From an uncultured Lachnospiraceae bacterium (lineage in GTDB: Bacteria > Bacillota > Clostridia > Lachnospirales > Lachnospiraceae): a DNA stretch of 30,125 bases. Location: the NCBI GenBank assembly GCA_900554205.1, contig USGM01000025.1, forward strand, positions 1-30,125. The letters are read 5' to 3'. Below are positions 22,306-30,125 of the stretch, piece after piece (the stretch's first letter is position 1; the number at the start of each line of letters is the position of its first letter). Made by a program: the position numbers and the translations under genes. Under the pieces are notes generated by a model that saw only the letters and a program-made list of their open reading frames with translations, did no database searches and had not been told where the DNA came from.

Positions 22306-23664
22306 TTATTCAAAAATATCGTTGAGCTGATAAATACCTTTCTCGCTGTTTGTAACAATAATCACGGTATCACCCTTCTTAAAGCTGGAATCACCGTTGG
22401 GTATCTCAAGTCCCGCTCCCTTTGTAATGCAGACCACGAGAACGCCCTTCTTCAGTTTCAGCTCCTTCAACGGCTCGCCGCAGTGCTGTGTGCTTCCGTC
22501 CACAACAAACTCCAACGCCTCCACCTGTCCGTCCGCGATCGTATGCATCGTCAGTGCCGCGCCGGTCTGGTTCTTCATGGCACGCACATAGCGGACAATC
22601 GTGTTGCAGCACAGCTCCTTCGGGCTGATCACGCTGCCCAGCGCGAGATTCCCGAGAATATTCGTGTTGTCCATACGCCCGAGCTTCGTGATGACCTGAG
22701 GCACGCCGCAGCTCGTGCCGTAGATAGAAACGACCATGTTCAGCTCATCCAGTCCGGTCAGCGTCACAAGGGCATCACAGTCCGCAATCCCTTCGCTTTC
22801 CAGAAGGAACTGGCTGCTGGCATCCCCATGTATGATACAGGCCTCCGGCAGCATGGCAGCTAACTGGTTGCACCGCTCGAGATCTCTCTCGATCAGCTGC
22901 ACGCCGATACCACTGTTTTTCAGCTGCTTCGCCAGATAGTAGCTGACTCTGCCGCCTCCGCAGAGTATGACTCTTTTGACCTTGTGCGTGATGATGCCAA
23001 GATTTTTCAGAAGCATCGTCAATGTATCTGCCGGTGCCGTGACGAAAATACGGTCGCCCTCGCGCAGCACAAAATTTCCGTCCGGTGCCACTGCCGTGCC
23101 GTTGCGCAAAACGGCGCACACGAGGATTTTGCACTTGACGATACTGTTCATGTCATTCAGTGCCACATTGCAGAGCTTGCTGTGCTCGTCGAGGCGCAGC
23201 TCGACGATTTCCACACGCCCTTTTGCAAAGGTATCTCTCTTTAAAAAGCCGGGATAGCGGAGCAGTCTCGCCATTTCCGTCGCCGCCTGCTTCTCCGGGT
23301 TTACCACCATGGAAAGAGCAAACATGTCACGCATCCCGTAGATCTGATCCGTGTACTCGGGATTTCTCACCCGGGCAATGGTATGGAGCTTCGGATTCAG
23401 TCCGTGTGCTGTCATACAGCACAGGAGGTTGATCTCATCCGCCCCTGCAACCGCGATCAGGAGATTCGCCTCCTTCACTCCCGCCTGCATCAGCACATCC
23501 ATGGAGGCACAGTTTCCCTGCACCACCATGACGTCGTACCGCTCTTCGCTGGATTCCAGCACCTTCGGGTTGGAATCTATCAAAGTCAGGTCATCCCCCT
23601 CGGCGGACAGCTGTCTCGCTAAGGTAGCTCCCATTTTACCGTCTCCGGCAATAATAATCTTCAT
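22306..23664 (-). CDS. trkA: Trk potassium system NAD-binding regulator TrkA
   Basis: 452 residues, containing two tandem TrkA_N-TrkA_C units. The first Rossmann fold starts MKIIIAGDGKMGATLARQL with acidic LTLIDSN; the second starts RVILCGGGRVSYYLAKQL near residue 234, with VQLIERD. Each is followed by a TrkA_C (RCK_C) domain, such as DRIFVTAPA and GDTVIIVT at the end. TrkA is a peripheral cytoplasmic ring that gates TrkH in response to nucleotides. The trkA-trkH gap of 14 bases and the 24-base gap to the upstream peptidase gene indicate co-transcription. The ribosome binding site is weak (AGGTACGG). Confidence 0.95.
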   Translation of the reverse strand: MKIIIAGDGKMGATLARQLSAEGDDLTLIDSNPKVLESSEERYDVMVVQGNCASMDVLMQAGVKEANLLIAVAGADEINLLCCMTAHGLNPKLHTIARVRNPEYTDQIYGMRDMFALSMVVNPEKQAATEMARLLRYPGFLKRDTFAKGRVEIVELRLDEHSKLCNVALNDMNSIVKCKILVCAVLRNGTAVAPDGNFVLREGDRIFVTAPADTLTMLLKNLGIITHKVKRVILCGGGRVSYYLAKQLKNSGIGVQLIERDLERCNQLAAMLPEACIIHGDASSQFLLESEGIADCDALVTLTGLDELNMVVSIYGTSCGVPQVITKLGRMDNTNILGNLALGSVISPKELCCNTIVRYVRAMKNQTGAALTMHTIADGQVEALEFVVDGSTQHCGEPLKELKLKKGVLVVCITKGAGLEIPNGDSSFKKGDTVIIVTNSEKGIYQLNDIFE

Positions 23665-23688
23665 TTTTTCCGTACCTGTCTTCCTTAA

Positions 23689-24948
23689 TTATTGCACGAT
23701 TCTCCGCACTGAGAGTATCGTTCTGTACTGCGCCCGGCTTACCTTGATGCCGGTCTTGGCACTGCTTGCGTGGACAATCATGCCGCCCCCGATGTACATT
23801 GCCACATGTCCGTCATAGCAGATGAGGTCGCCCGGCTGCGCATTTTCATAGGCAACCTCCGTCCCGGCGCTTCTCTGTAAGTAAGAGGTTCTCGGTATAC
23901 TGTAGCCGAAATCCTGATAAATTCTGTAAGTAAAGCCGGAGCAGTCCGCACCGTTTGTCAGGCTCGTACCGCCAGATACATAGGGATTACCGACAAACTG
24001 GCATGCATACTTTGCAATCTTCTTGCCGAGATCGCTCCCGGACGCCCCTTCGATGATCGAAGTGTAGTTCGTGGGGTTTATCGTCATATTCACAGCATTC
24101 TGTGCTGTCTGGAGCTGTTTCAGCCTCTGCTGATCCTGCTGCAAAAGCTTCTTCGCCGCAGCCGCCTGCTGCTGTGCCTTCTTTATTTCTGCGTCATAGT
24201 TGGCAGATTCCTTTTTCTTCTTCGCCAGCTTCACGTTCAGATCTGACTTGAGCGCGTTCAGCTGTTCCCTGTCCGCTTCCAGTCCCGCCTTATCCTGTTC
24301 CAGCCCGGACTTCTGCTGCTCCAGCTCCGCCTTTTCCTGTTCCAGCCGGTCCCACAGATCATGTACCTGATTCTTCGTCTCGACAAAGGCCTCCAGCCTG
24401 TCCATGCTGTACTCGTAGACTCTCTCCACATAGTCCATCTGGTTCAGGATGTCCGACAGTCCCTTGCCGGACAGAAGAGAAGTAAGATAAGAGACATCAT
24501 TATTCTCGTACATCATGCGGGTGCAGTCCATCATGCTCTGGCGCTGTTTTTCCTCGCGCTCCACGGACGCCTCATATTCCGCCTCCGTCTCGTCAATCTG
24601 CACCTTCTTGTCACCAATCTGAAGCTCCTTGTCAGAAATTTCCAGCTCCTTCTGACCGATCTGCTCCTCCATCACATCGATGCTCGCCATCGTGTTGACG
24701 ATCTCGGCGTTCAGATCCGCTATCTGCTCCTCAATCAGATCCTGTTCATCCTCGAAGCTTGCAATCTGCCGGTTGATCTCATTAATCTCGTTCTGGCGCT
24801 TATTGATGTTCTCCTGAACCTCCCCGATCGTGGTCGCTCCGGCAACCATCGGCTCCGGGGACAGCCAGCTCACGGATGCGGCGGTTAGGCTAATCACTAT
24901 TATGCAGTTTATGTATTTTTTTATGTTTCCGTATTTTAATTTTCCCAT
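23689..24948 (-). CDS. Secreted NlpC/P60 peptidoglycan endopeptidase with coiled-coil region
   Basis: 419 residues. After an N-terminal signal peptide (hydrophobic INCIIVISLTAASVSWLS, cleavage likely after MVAGA), residues ~40-265 are coiled coil, rich in Glu, Gln and Lys (NEINRQIASFEDEQ, AELEQQKSGLEQDKAGLE), like the hinge regions of PcsB and CwlO hydrolases. The C-terminal NlpC/P60 domain has catalytic Cys in GADCSGFTYRIYQ, His in GHVAMYIG and a further His in MIVHASS. It cleaves peptide cross-links or stems in peptidoglycan during growth or division. I prefer the ATG at 24946-24948, giving a normal signal peptide; a start six codons earlier lies inside a hairpin. Neither start has a clear ribosome binding site. 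Confidence 0.88.
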   Translation of the reverse strand: MGKLKYGNIKKYINCIIVISLTAASVSWLSPEPMVAGATTIGEVQENINKRQNEINEINRQIASFEDEQDLIEEQIADLNAEIVNTMASIDVMEEQIGQKELEISDKELQIGDKKVQIDETEAEYEASVEREEKQRQSMMDCTRMMYENNDVSYLTSLLSGKGLSDILNQMDYVERVYEYSMDRLEAFVETKNQVHDLWDRLEQEKAELEQQKSGLEQDKAGLEADREQLNALKSDLNVKLAKKKKESANYDAEIKKAQQQAAAAKKLLQQDQQRLKQLQTAQNAVNMTINPTNYTSIIEGASGSDLGKKIAKYACQFVGNPYVSGGTSLTNGADCSGFTYRIYQDFGYSIPRTSYLQRSAGTEVAYENAQPGDLICYDGHVAMYIGGGMIVHASSAKTGIKVSRAQYRTILSVRRIVQ

Positions 24949-24950
24949 AG

Positions 24951-24981
24951 TGAAAGCATACCACATTTCGGTATGCTTTTC
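24951..24981 (-). promoter_or_regulatory. Hairpin directly before the NlpC/P60 start
   Basis: AAAGCATACC (24953-24962) and GGTATGCTTT (24970-24979) form a perfect 10-bp stem with a seven-base loop, in the 71-base gap between asnS and the peptidase. No T-run follows, so it is a weak terminator candidate; it may stabilise the processed mRNA or control translation. Confidence 0.55.
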
Positions 24982-25019
24982 ATCTGGAAATAAATAAAAT
25001 TTTCTTAATAAATGTCGGA

Positions 25020-26411
25020 TTACAGATCGCAGTTATTCACTGTTCTCGGGAAAGGAATTACGTCGCGGATGTTGCCCATTCCGGTCAGATACATCACGCA
25101 TCTCTCAAAGCCGAGTCCGAAGCCCGCATGTCTTACGGAACCATATCTGCGCAGGTCTAGGTAGAAGTCATAGTCCTCCTTCTTCAGTCCGAGCTCGTCC
25201 ATCCTCTTCTCAAGAACCTCCAGCTTATCCTCACGCTGGCTGCCGCCGATGATCTCGCCGATTCCGGGAACAAGGCAGTCCATAGCGGCAACCGTCTTGC
25301 CGTCCTCGTTCAGCTTCATATAGAACGCCTTGATCTCCTTGGGATAGTCTGTCACAAAGACAGGGCGCTTGAAAATTTCCTCGGTCAGGTAGCGCTCATG
25401 CTCTGTCTGCAGATCACAGCCCCAGAATACCTTATAGTCAAACACATCGTTATGCTTCTCCAGAAGCTCGATTGCCTCGGTGTAGGTCACATGTCCGAAG
25501 TCGGAGTTTGCCACATGCTCCAGTCTCTCGATCAGTCCCTTATCGACAAACTGATTAAAGAACGCCATCTCCTCCGGCGCATTTTCCAGCACATAGCGGA
25601 TGACGTATTTCAGCATTCCCTCCGCCAGCAGCATATCGTCCTTCAGATCTGCAAATGCCATCTCCGGCTCTATCATCCAGAACTCTGCGGCGTGACGTGT
25701 CGTGTTGGAATTTTCCGCACGGAAGGTCGGTCCGAAGGTATATACATTCTTAAATGCAAAGGCATAGGTCTCGACATTCAGCTGACCGCTGACAGTCAGA
25801 TTTGTAGGCTTTCCGAAGAAGTCCTGACTGTAGTCAACCTTACCGTCCGCCGTCTTCGGCACATTCTCCAGATCAAGCGTCGTCACCTGGAACATCTCTC
25901 CGGCACCCTCACAGTCGCTTCCGGTGATCAGCGGCGTGTGTACATAGACGAAGCCTCTCTCCATAAAGAAGCTGTGAATGGCGTAGGCGATCAGCGAGCG
26001 CACACGGAACACTGCCTGAAACGTATTTGTTCTGGGACGCAGATGTGAAATCGTGCGCAGATACTCAAAGGTATGGCGCTTCTTCTGAAGCGGATAATCC
26101 GCGGTGGAAGGGCCTTCCACGAGCACCTCCGCTGCCTGCATCTCAAAAGGCTGCTTTGCATCCGGTGTTGCCACGATCGTGCCCGTGATTACAAGCGCCG
26201 CCCCTACGTTCATCTTACAAAGCTCCTGAAAATTAGAAAGTCCCTCGCCGTAAACTACCTGCAACGGCTCAAAGAAGGTTCCGTCGTTGATGACAAGGAA
26301 TCCAAAATTCTTGGAATCCCTGTTGCTGCGAACCCATCCTCCCACCGTGACTTCCTTGCCAATGTACTGTTCCCTGTTCCGGTACAGCTCTCTGATGTCT
26401 GTCAAATCCAT
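25020..26411 (-). CDS. asnS: Asparaginyl-tRNA synthetase
   Basis: 463 residues, the expected length for bacterial AsnRS (class IIb). The N-terminal OB-fold anticodon-binding domain has VTVGGWVRSNRDSKNFGFLVIND; the catalytic domain shows motif 2 as TFGPTFRAENSNTTRHAAEFWMIEPE and motif 3 as GFGLGFERCVMYLTGMGNIRDVIPFPRT (residues ~435-460). Replacement of PGR-type endings by FPRTVNNCDL fits AsnRS rather than AspRS. The start has AAGGAG and a closer AAGGG upstream. It follows the trigger-factor-like gene by 18 bases, so it shares a transcript with it. Confidence 0.97.
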   Translation of the reverse strand: MDLTDIRELYRNREQYIGKEVTVGGWVRSNRDSKNFGFLVINDGTFFEPLQVVYGEGLSNFQELCKMNVGAALVITGTIVATPDAKQPFEMQAAEVLVEGPSTADYPLQKKRHTFEYLRTISHLRPRTNTFQAVFRVRSLIAYAIHSFFMERGFVYVHTPLITGSDCEGAGEMFQVTTLDLENVPKTADGKVDYSQDFFGKPTNLTVSGQLNVETYAFAFKNVYTFGPTFRAENSNTTRHAAEFWMIEPEMAFADLKDDMLLAEGMLKYVIRYVLENAPEEMAFFNQFVDKGLIERLEHVANSDFGHVTYTEAIELLEKHNDVFDYKVFWGCDLQTEHERYLTEEIFKRPVFVTDYPKEIKAFYMKLNEDGKTVAAMDCLVPGIGEIIGGSQREDKLEVLEKRMDELGLKKEDYDFYLDLRRYGSVRHAGFGLGFERCVMYLTGMGNIRDVIPFPRTVNNCDL

Positions 26412-26429
26412 AACCCTTAGCTCTCCTTT

Positions 26430-27503
26430 TTATTTATTTTCGTTGATCGTTGTTCTTTCCTTGAGGAACTCCAGAACCTTTGTGTTCATATAATCGTTCC
26501 GGTAATCCTCCATCGTATTCGGGCTTACATACTCTTCCACAGATGCATAGCCCGCCGCATCAGCCTCCTCCTGAAGATTTGACTGCAGCTCCTCGTCGCT
26601 GATATTCAGATCCTCCCGGTTGGCAATTGCCTGCAAAATGAGATCCTGCTTCATATATTTCTCGGCATTCTCGTTGATTACCTTGTCACTGCTCGCGCCG
26701 TAAAAATAAGTTGTATATACGTCGGGAGTCACGTTGTAATAGTTTGCATACGCCTCTATGAAGCTCTGCCATGTATCGCGGTAGGGCTGCAGGATCTCCT
26801 CCGGTATATTATCCTTGAAAACACATCTCTCAAACAGCTGATCCACGATCGCATTTTCGACCTCGATCTCATAATTAGAGTACAGATAATCATAGGCAGC
26901 CTGCCTGAGCTCCTCGACCGTGCTGACACCGTCCAGCCCTATGCCCGCAACGACCGCATCCTCCATCTCCTCAAGGGAAAGCTCAACCGGCTGGATGCAG
27001 TTTACCGTAACCGTGAAGACAACCGGCTGTCCTGCCAGCTCGTCATTATCATACCCCTCCGGGAACGTGAGATCAAGATCGACAGTATCTCCCGGCATAA
27101 CACCTACCAGACCATCCTCAAAGCCATCGATGAACTGACCGCTCCCAATGGCAAGACTGGCATTCTGCGCCGTGCCTCCCTCGAAGGCAACACCGTCCTT
27201 CTTTCCCTCATAGTCGATGATAACCGTGTCTCCTACCGCAACCGCGCGATCCGTAATCCCGCCGTGCTCCGCAGTGACATAGGGCAGATAGGACGAATTG
27301 ACGAGCTGCAGCAGTTCATCGTCGTTCACCCCAATGGTGTCCACGGAAATATCGAAGCTGTCATACCCGCCGAGCGTCACATACTTGTCCACCTTCAGCT
27401 TGTTCAAAGGCACATCCGTTGCCTCCCCGCAGCCCGCAAGCAGCGCTGATGCCGCCAGAACCGCAAACAATCCTACAATTTTCTTTTTCATAATCATCCT
27501 CAT
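26430..27503 (-). CDS. Trigger-factor-like lipoprotein with FKBP-type prolyl isomerase domain
   Basis: 357 residues. The N-terminus is a lipoprotein signal (MKKKIVGLFAVLAASALLAGC), so the mature protein would be membrane-anchored outside the cytoplasm. An FKBP-type domain follows near 90-175 (AVGDTVIIDYEGKKDGVAFEGG, QFIDGFEDGLVGVMPGDTVDL, TFPEGY). The rest matches the helical C-terminal chaperone arms of trigger factor (VEELRQAAYDYLYSNYEIEVENAIVDQL, YMKQDLILQAIANREDLNISDEE). The ribosome-binding N-terminal domain is missing. It is therefore probably an extracytoplasmic folding factor, comparable to PrsA. Starts at 27503 or 27491 both have GAGG six bases upstream. Confidence 0.85.
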   Translation of the reverse strand: MRMIMKKKIVGLFAVLAASALLAGCGEATDVPLNKLKVDKYVTLGGYDSFDISVDTIGVNDDELLQLVNSSYLPYVTAEHGGITDRAVAVGDTVIIDYEGKKDGVAFEGGTAQNASLAIGSGQFIDGFEDGLVGVMPGDTVDLDLTFPEGYDNDELAGQPVVFTVTVNCIQPVELSLEEMEDAVVAGIGLDGVSTVEELRQAAYDYLYSNYEIEVENAIVDQLFERCVFKDNIPEEILQPYRDTWQSFIEAYANYYNVTPDVYTTYFYGASSDKVINENAEKYMKQDLILQAIANREDLNISDEELQSNLQEEADAAGYASVEEYVSPNTMEDYRNDYMNTKVLEFLKERTTINENK

Positions 27504-27535
27504 GCCTTTCCTCATTTAAAGCATCACATTCTTCT

Positions 27536-27564
27536 TTTATATCATAATACAGATTATTTTGCAA
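27536..27564 (-). promoter_or_regulatory. Promoter in front of the trigger-factor-like gene
   Basis: On the minus strand TTGCAA (27559-27564), 17 bp and TATAAA (27536-27541). It begins directly after the cls stop codon, so the lipoprotein-asnS-peptidase-trk run has its own start of transcription. Confidence 0.7.
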
Positions 27565-29022
27565 TTATAACAGCGGGGAAAGCAGTCTGCAGGTCTGTTC
27601 CATAAACCGCACCTTCAGCTTTCTAGCCGCATAAGCATCGCGCGTCAGCCGCGTGCAGTGCGGAATATCCTCCATAAACAGCCTTTCCATCTCGCTTGCC
27701 TTTCTGCGGCTGTAAACCACGACATTCACCTCAAAATTCAACGCAAAGCTGCGGATATCCAGATTTGCTGTCCCGCAGCAGAATGCCCTGCCGTCCACGA
27801 CAAGACTTTTGGCATGAAGGAATCCATTCTCATAGATGTAACAGTTTGCACCCGCATTCAGGAGCTGTCCGGCATAAGAATAGGTCGCCCAGTACACAAA
27901 CGGGTGGTCCGGCTTGCACGGAATCATCAGATTCACCTCCACCCCCGAGCGCACCGCAATCAGCAGCGCGTTCAGCACTGCCTCATCCGGGATAAAATAC
28001 GGAGTCTGGATGCAGATACGCTTCTCCGCCTTTGAAATCAGACGCAGATAATTATCCCTGATCTGCTCCAGCGAATTGTCCGGCCCGCTGCTGATGACCT
28101 GTAATTCACAGCCATCACGCATTCCCGGCTCCGGGCTGAGAAACAGCTTTTTGCATCCCAGCAGTTCCTCCCCCGCCGCATATCTCCAATCCAGCAGGAA
28201 CCGCAGCTGCAGTCCGATCACTCCTATCCCCCGGATCCGCAGGTGCGTATCCCTCCAGTGTCCGAATTTTGAATCGAGATCCACATATTCCCGCCCGATA
28301 TTGAAGCCCCCGACATACGCTACTTTATTATCGATCACCGCGATTTTCCTGTGATTCCGGTAATTCATCCGCAGCTGCAGCCGTCCGAACGCTGCCGGGA
28401 AAAATTCTGCCACATGCAGCCCCTCGCTGCGCAGCTTCTTCCAGAACCGCCTTCCGGTTCCCCGGCAGCCCATGCCGTCAAACAGAATCCTGACCTCAAC
28501 TCCCTCCGCAGCCTTTCTTCTCAGCACCTCCAGCATACGTCCAAGGAGCACATCATTCCGGATGATATAATATTGCAGATGGATGAAATGCTCCGCGCGC
28601 TCAATGTCTGCCATCAACGCCTCGAATTTACGGTTGCCGTCCGTAAATATATCAATGTCATTCTCCTCCAGCAGCAGCGCGTCCGCCGACTCCATATTGT
28701 ACATGACAAGATCCTCATAGCCCGAAATGTCCGCGTTGGAATCGTCCTTCTTTCTCCTCAAAACGCTCTTCTGGTCACGAAGAAGCTCCTGCAGATTTTC
28801 CTCTAGCTCCTTTGCGCGGAACATTTTCCTCTTATGCAGATTTCCGCCCAGAAAGAGGTAAAACACAAATCCGGCTCCCGGAAGCAGAAACAGCAGTAGA
28901 AGCCATGCCCAGACGCTCCTTGGGTCGCGCCTTCCGAAAAATACGATGACGACCGCAAAGATCAGATTCCAGAACATTATGCTGCCAAGAACTACCGTGC
29001 CGATCCTCCATACAGTATCCAT
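27565..29022 (-). CDS. cls: Cardiolipin synthase
   Basis: 485 residues, the usual length. Two N-terminal membrane segments (residues ~5-25 and 38-58) are followed by two phospholipase D domains. The HKD motifs are NYRNHRKIAVIDNKVAYVGG near residue 224 and FLHAKSLVVDGRAFCCGTANLD near 400. It joins two phosphatidylglycerol molecules into cardiolipin and glycerol at the membrane. The start has AGGAAGGGAA just upstream. It could be co-transcribed with the genes to its left but a good promoter follows its stop codon. Confidence 0.94.
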   Translation of the reverse strand: MDTVWRIGTVVLGSIMFWNLIFAVVIVFFGRRDPRSVWAWLLLLFLLPGAGFVFYLFLGGNLHKRKMFRAKELEENLQELLRDQKSVLRRKKDDSNADISGYEDLVMYNMESADALLLEENDIDIFTDGNRKFEALMADIERAEHFIHLQYYIIRNDVLLGRMLEVLRRKAAEGVEVRILFDGMGCRGTGRRFWKKLRSEGLHVAEFFPAAFGRLQLRMNYRNHRKIAVIDNKVAYVGGFNIGREYVDLDSKFGHWRDTHLRIRGIGVIGLQLRFLLDWRYAAGEELLGCKKLFLSPEPGMRDGCELQVISSGPDNSLEQIRDNYLRLISKAEKRICIQTPYFIPDEAVLNALLIAVRSGVEVNLMIPCKPDHPFVYWATYSYAGQLLNAGANCYIYENGFLHAKSLVVDGRAFCCGTANLDIRSFALNFEVNVVVYSRRKASEMERLFMEDIPHCTRLTRDAYAARKLKVRFMEQTCRLLSPLL

Positions 29023-29145
29023 AGCTTCCCTTCCTCACTTTCCCGCCGTCATGCTCTTCCTGATAGGATGCCACAAATTCTTCAATTTCTTCACAAAATG
29101 CATAATTTGCCGCATTTGACCTTGTTCCATTATTTGCATTTCCTG

Positions 29146-29175
29146 TTGCTTATCAACGGTAATATGTGCTAGAAT
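29146..29175 (+). promoter_or_regulatory. Promoter of the small membrane protein gene
   Basis: TTGCTT (29146-29151), 18 bp and TAGAAT (29170-29175), divergent from cls. The transcript would begin near 29182, with GGAGG at 29213-29217. Confidence 0.6.
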
Positions 29176-29223
29176 GAATCCGATATGTTCGTTTAGAATA
29201 ATTTGGCAGGAGGCTTGCTCTAC

Positions 29224-29700
29224 ATGAAAACATGGGTAATTGTATTGATCGTTGTGGCGGTGGTTCTGATTGCAATCATTGCGGTTCTGTATTTTCTCGG
29301 GAAGAAGGCCCAGAAAAAGCAGGCGGAACAGCAGGAGATGCTGGAGGCAAACAAGCAGACCGTCTCAATGCTTATCATCGACAAGAAACGAATGAAGATC
29401 CGCGACTCGGGACTTCCACAGATGGTCATTGACCAGACCCCGAAGGCTATGCGCGGTTCAAAGCTGCCAATCATCAAGGCAAAGGTCGGCCCGCAGATTC
29501 TCTCCCTGATCTGTGACGACAAGATCTTTGACTCCGTTCCGGTCAAGAAGGAAGTCAAGGCAGTCGTCAGCGGTATCTACGTCATCGGCGTCAAGGGACT
29601 TCACGGTAAGCCTGAGGTTCAGCCCGTCAAGAAGAAGAGCCGTTTCAAACAGGCTCTGGAGGCAGCTCAGGAAAAGGCCGGTGCAAAGCCTTTAAAGTAA
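29224..29700 (+). CDS. Small single-pass membrane protein of unknown function
   Basis: 158 residues. One N-terminal membrane helix (residues 3-27, MKTWVIVLIVVAVVLIAIIA) is followed by a basic stretch (GKKAQKKQ) and a soluble, probably cytoplasmic domain: VSMLIIDKKRMKIRDSGLP, VIDQTPKAMRGSKLPIIKAKVG, LICDDKIFDSVPVKKEVKAVVSGIYV. The C-terminus is lysine-rich (PVKKKSRFKQALEAAQEK). I do not recognise a named family. The ATG at 29224 is preceded by GGAGG ten bases upstream; a longer frame starts with a TTG inside the leader and is less likely. It has its own promoter and terminator and sits just before ispE. Confidence 0.85.
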   Translation: MKTWVIVLIVVAVVLIAIIAVLYFLGKKAQKKQAEQQEMLEANKQTVSMLIIDKKRMKIRDSGLPQMVIDQTPKAMRGSKLPIIKAKVGPQILSLICDDKIFDSVPVKKEVKAVVSGIYVIGVKGLHGKPEVQPVKKKSRFKQALEAAQEKAGAKPLK

Positions 29701-29717
29701 GAAGGAACCATATTTTG

Positions 29718-29748
29718 AAAACCGATCCGTCACAGGGTCGGTTTTCTT
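29718..29748 (+). terminator. Rho-independent terminator after the small membrane protein gene
   Basis: AAAACCGATCC, a six-base loop and GGGTCGGTTTT form an 11-bp stem with one G-T pair, followed by CTTATTT. It lies 18 bases after the stop codon. Confidence 0.85.
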
Positions 29749-29764
29749 ATTTATACGCCTTGAG

Positions 29765-29793
29765 TTGACGAACCCGGCAGGATTGTATATAAT
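29765..29793 (+). promoter_or_regulatory. Promoter of ispE
   Basis: TTGACG (29765-29770), 17 bp and TATAAT (29788-29793), close to consensus. Transcription would start near 29800, before a GGAG site at 29812-29815. Confidence 0.85.
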
Positions 29794-29826
29794 TAAGTAC
29801 AATCTGTGATTGGAGATGTATTTTTA

Positions 29827-30125
29827 ATGGAACAATATGATATAAAAGCCTACGCAAAGATCAATCTCGGTCTGGATGTAGTGCAAAAGCTTCCCAACGG
29901 CTACCACGAGGTCAGGATGATCATGCAGACCGTCGGCATATATGACGAACTGACCCTCGAAAAGACGGATGCGGGAATTTATCTGACAACGGATTCCGGG
30001 GAGCTTCCCACGGATGAAAATAATCTCATTTACCGCGCTGCACGGCTGATGCAGCAGACTTATCAAATAGAGGGTGGTGTCCGCATCCACCTCAGGAAGA
30101 CGATTCCTATCGCTGCCGGTATGGC
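29827..30125 (+). CDS. ispE: 4-diphosphocytidyl-2-C-methyl-D-erythritol kinase IspE (3' end beyond window)
   Basis: The first 99 codons are visible: MEQYDIKAYAKINLGLDVVQ, LPNGYHEVRMIMQTVGIYDEL, and a partial GHMP-kinase ATP-binding loop KTIPIAAGMA at the right edge. The KAYAKINL N-terminus and the GYHE motif are typical for IspE, the ATP-dependent kinase of the non-mevalonate isoprenoid pathway. It acts in the cytoplasm. The start ATG follows GGAG by about eleven bases, a rather long gap. The gene runs off the window. Confidence 0.94.
   Translation, partial: MEQYDIKAYAKINLGLDVVQKLPNGYHEVRMIMQTVGIYDELTLEKTDAGIYLTTDSGELPTDENNLIYRAARLMQQTYQIEGGVRIHLRKTIPIAAGM

Noticed and set aside
24361..24888. 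A plus-strand frame of 175 codons rich in Leu and Ile
   Set aside because: It is antisense to the coiled-coil part of the NlpC/P60 protein; the bias follows from the Glu/Gln/Lys codons on the other strand.

Overview
The window reads as chromosomal DNA from a spore-forming, anaerobic Firmicute of the Clostridia, most likely a Lachnospiraceae-type gut bacterium. The evidence is an SpoIIID gene with a sigma-E type promoter, strong AGGAGG ribosome binding sites, TTGACA/TATAAT promoters, a BlaI/BlaR1 pair, ATP-binding DUF4143 proteins, and an NlpC/P60 - asnS - trigger-factor-like lipoprotein neighbourhood. Nearly everything is on the minus strand. Only an AraC regulator, a small membrane protein and ispE are on the plus strand. 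I see no rRNA, tRNA, CRISPR array, transposase or prophage gene.

Region 1 (1-7.1 kb) is a patchwork next to spoIIID. Reading along the minus strand, the order is: an orphan DeoR regulator; a 38-bp scrap of spoIIID; an antitoxin/toxin pair; a ~180-bp copy of the spoIIID promoter and first 38 codons; a hairpin terminator; a YdcF-like protein; a truncated GNAT; a DUF2442 protein; another terminator; a BlaI-type repressor with two dyad operators; and a giant BlaR1-type M56 metallopeptidase with an unusual ~1000-residue extracellular part. Intact spoIIID then runs off the left edge. The nested spoIIID scraps suggest that cassettes were inserted repeatedly at the spoIIID 5-prime end.

Region 2 (7.1-15.8 kb) holds accessory regulatory, resistance-like and nucleic-acid genes: the DeoR regulator, a GNAT-APH(3')-like fusion, a DinB-like protein, an AraC/GyrI-like regulator, a MerR-methyltransferase fusion with its own 19-bp-spacer promoter, and a ~1000-residue superfamily 1 helicase with a C-terminal nuclease-like domain. 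Most look like single-gene units with their own promoter or terminator.

Region 3 (15.9-30.1 kb) is more conventional. It has feoA-feoB for ferrous iron with a divergent AraC regulator, and a DUF4143 ATPase preceded by four ~33-bp-spaced direct repeats. A minus-strand run follows that could be co-transcribed: cls (cardiolipin synthase), a trigger-factor-like lipoprotein, asnS, an NlpC/P60 cell wall hydrolase, trkA and trkH (potassium uptake). On the plus strand are a small membrane protein of unknown function and the start of ispE, which runs off the right edge. No gene-free stretch exceeds about 300 bases; the larger gaps (around 10.2, 18.2, 20.7 and 29.1 kb) hold the regulatory or repeat structures listed. 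All functional calls come from reading the translated sequence and known family motifs; no database search was run.
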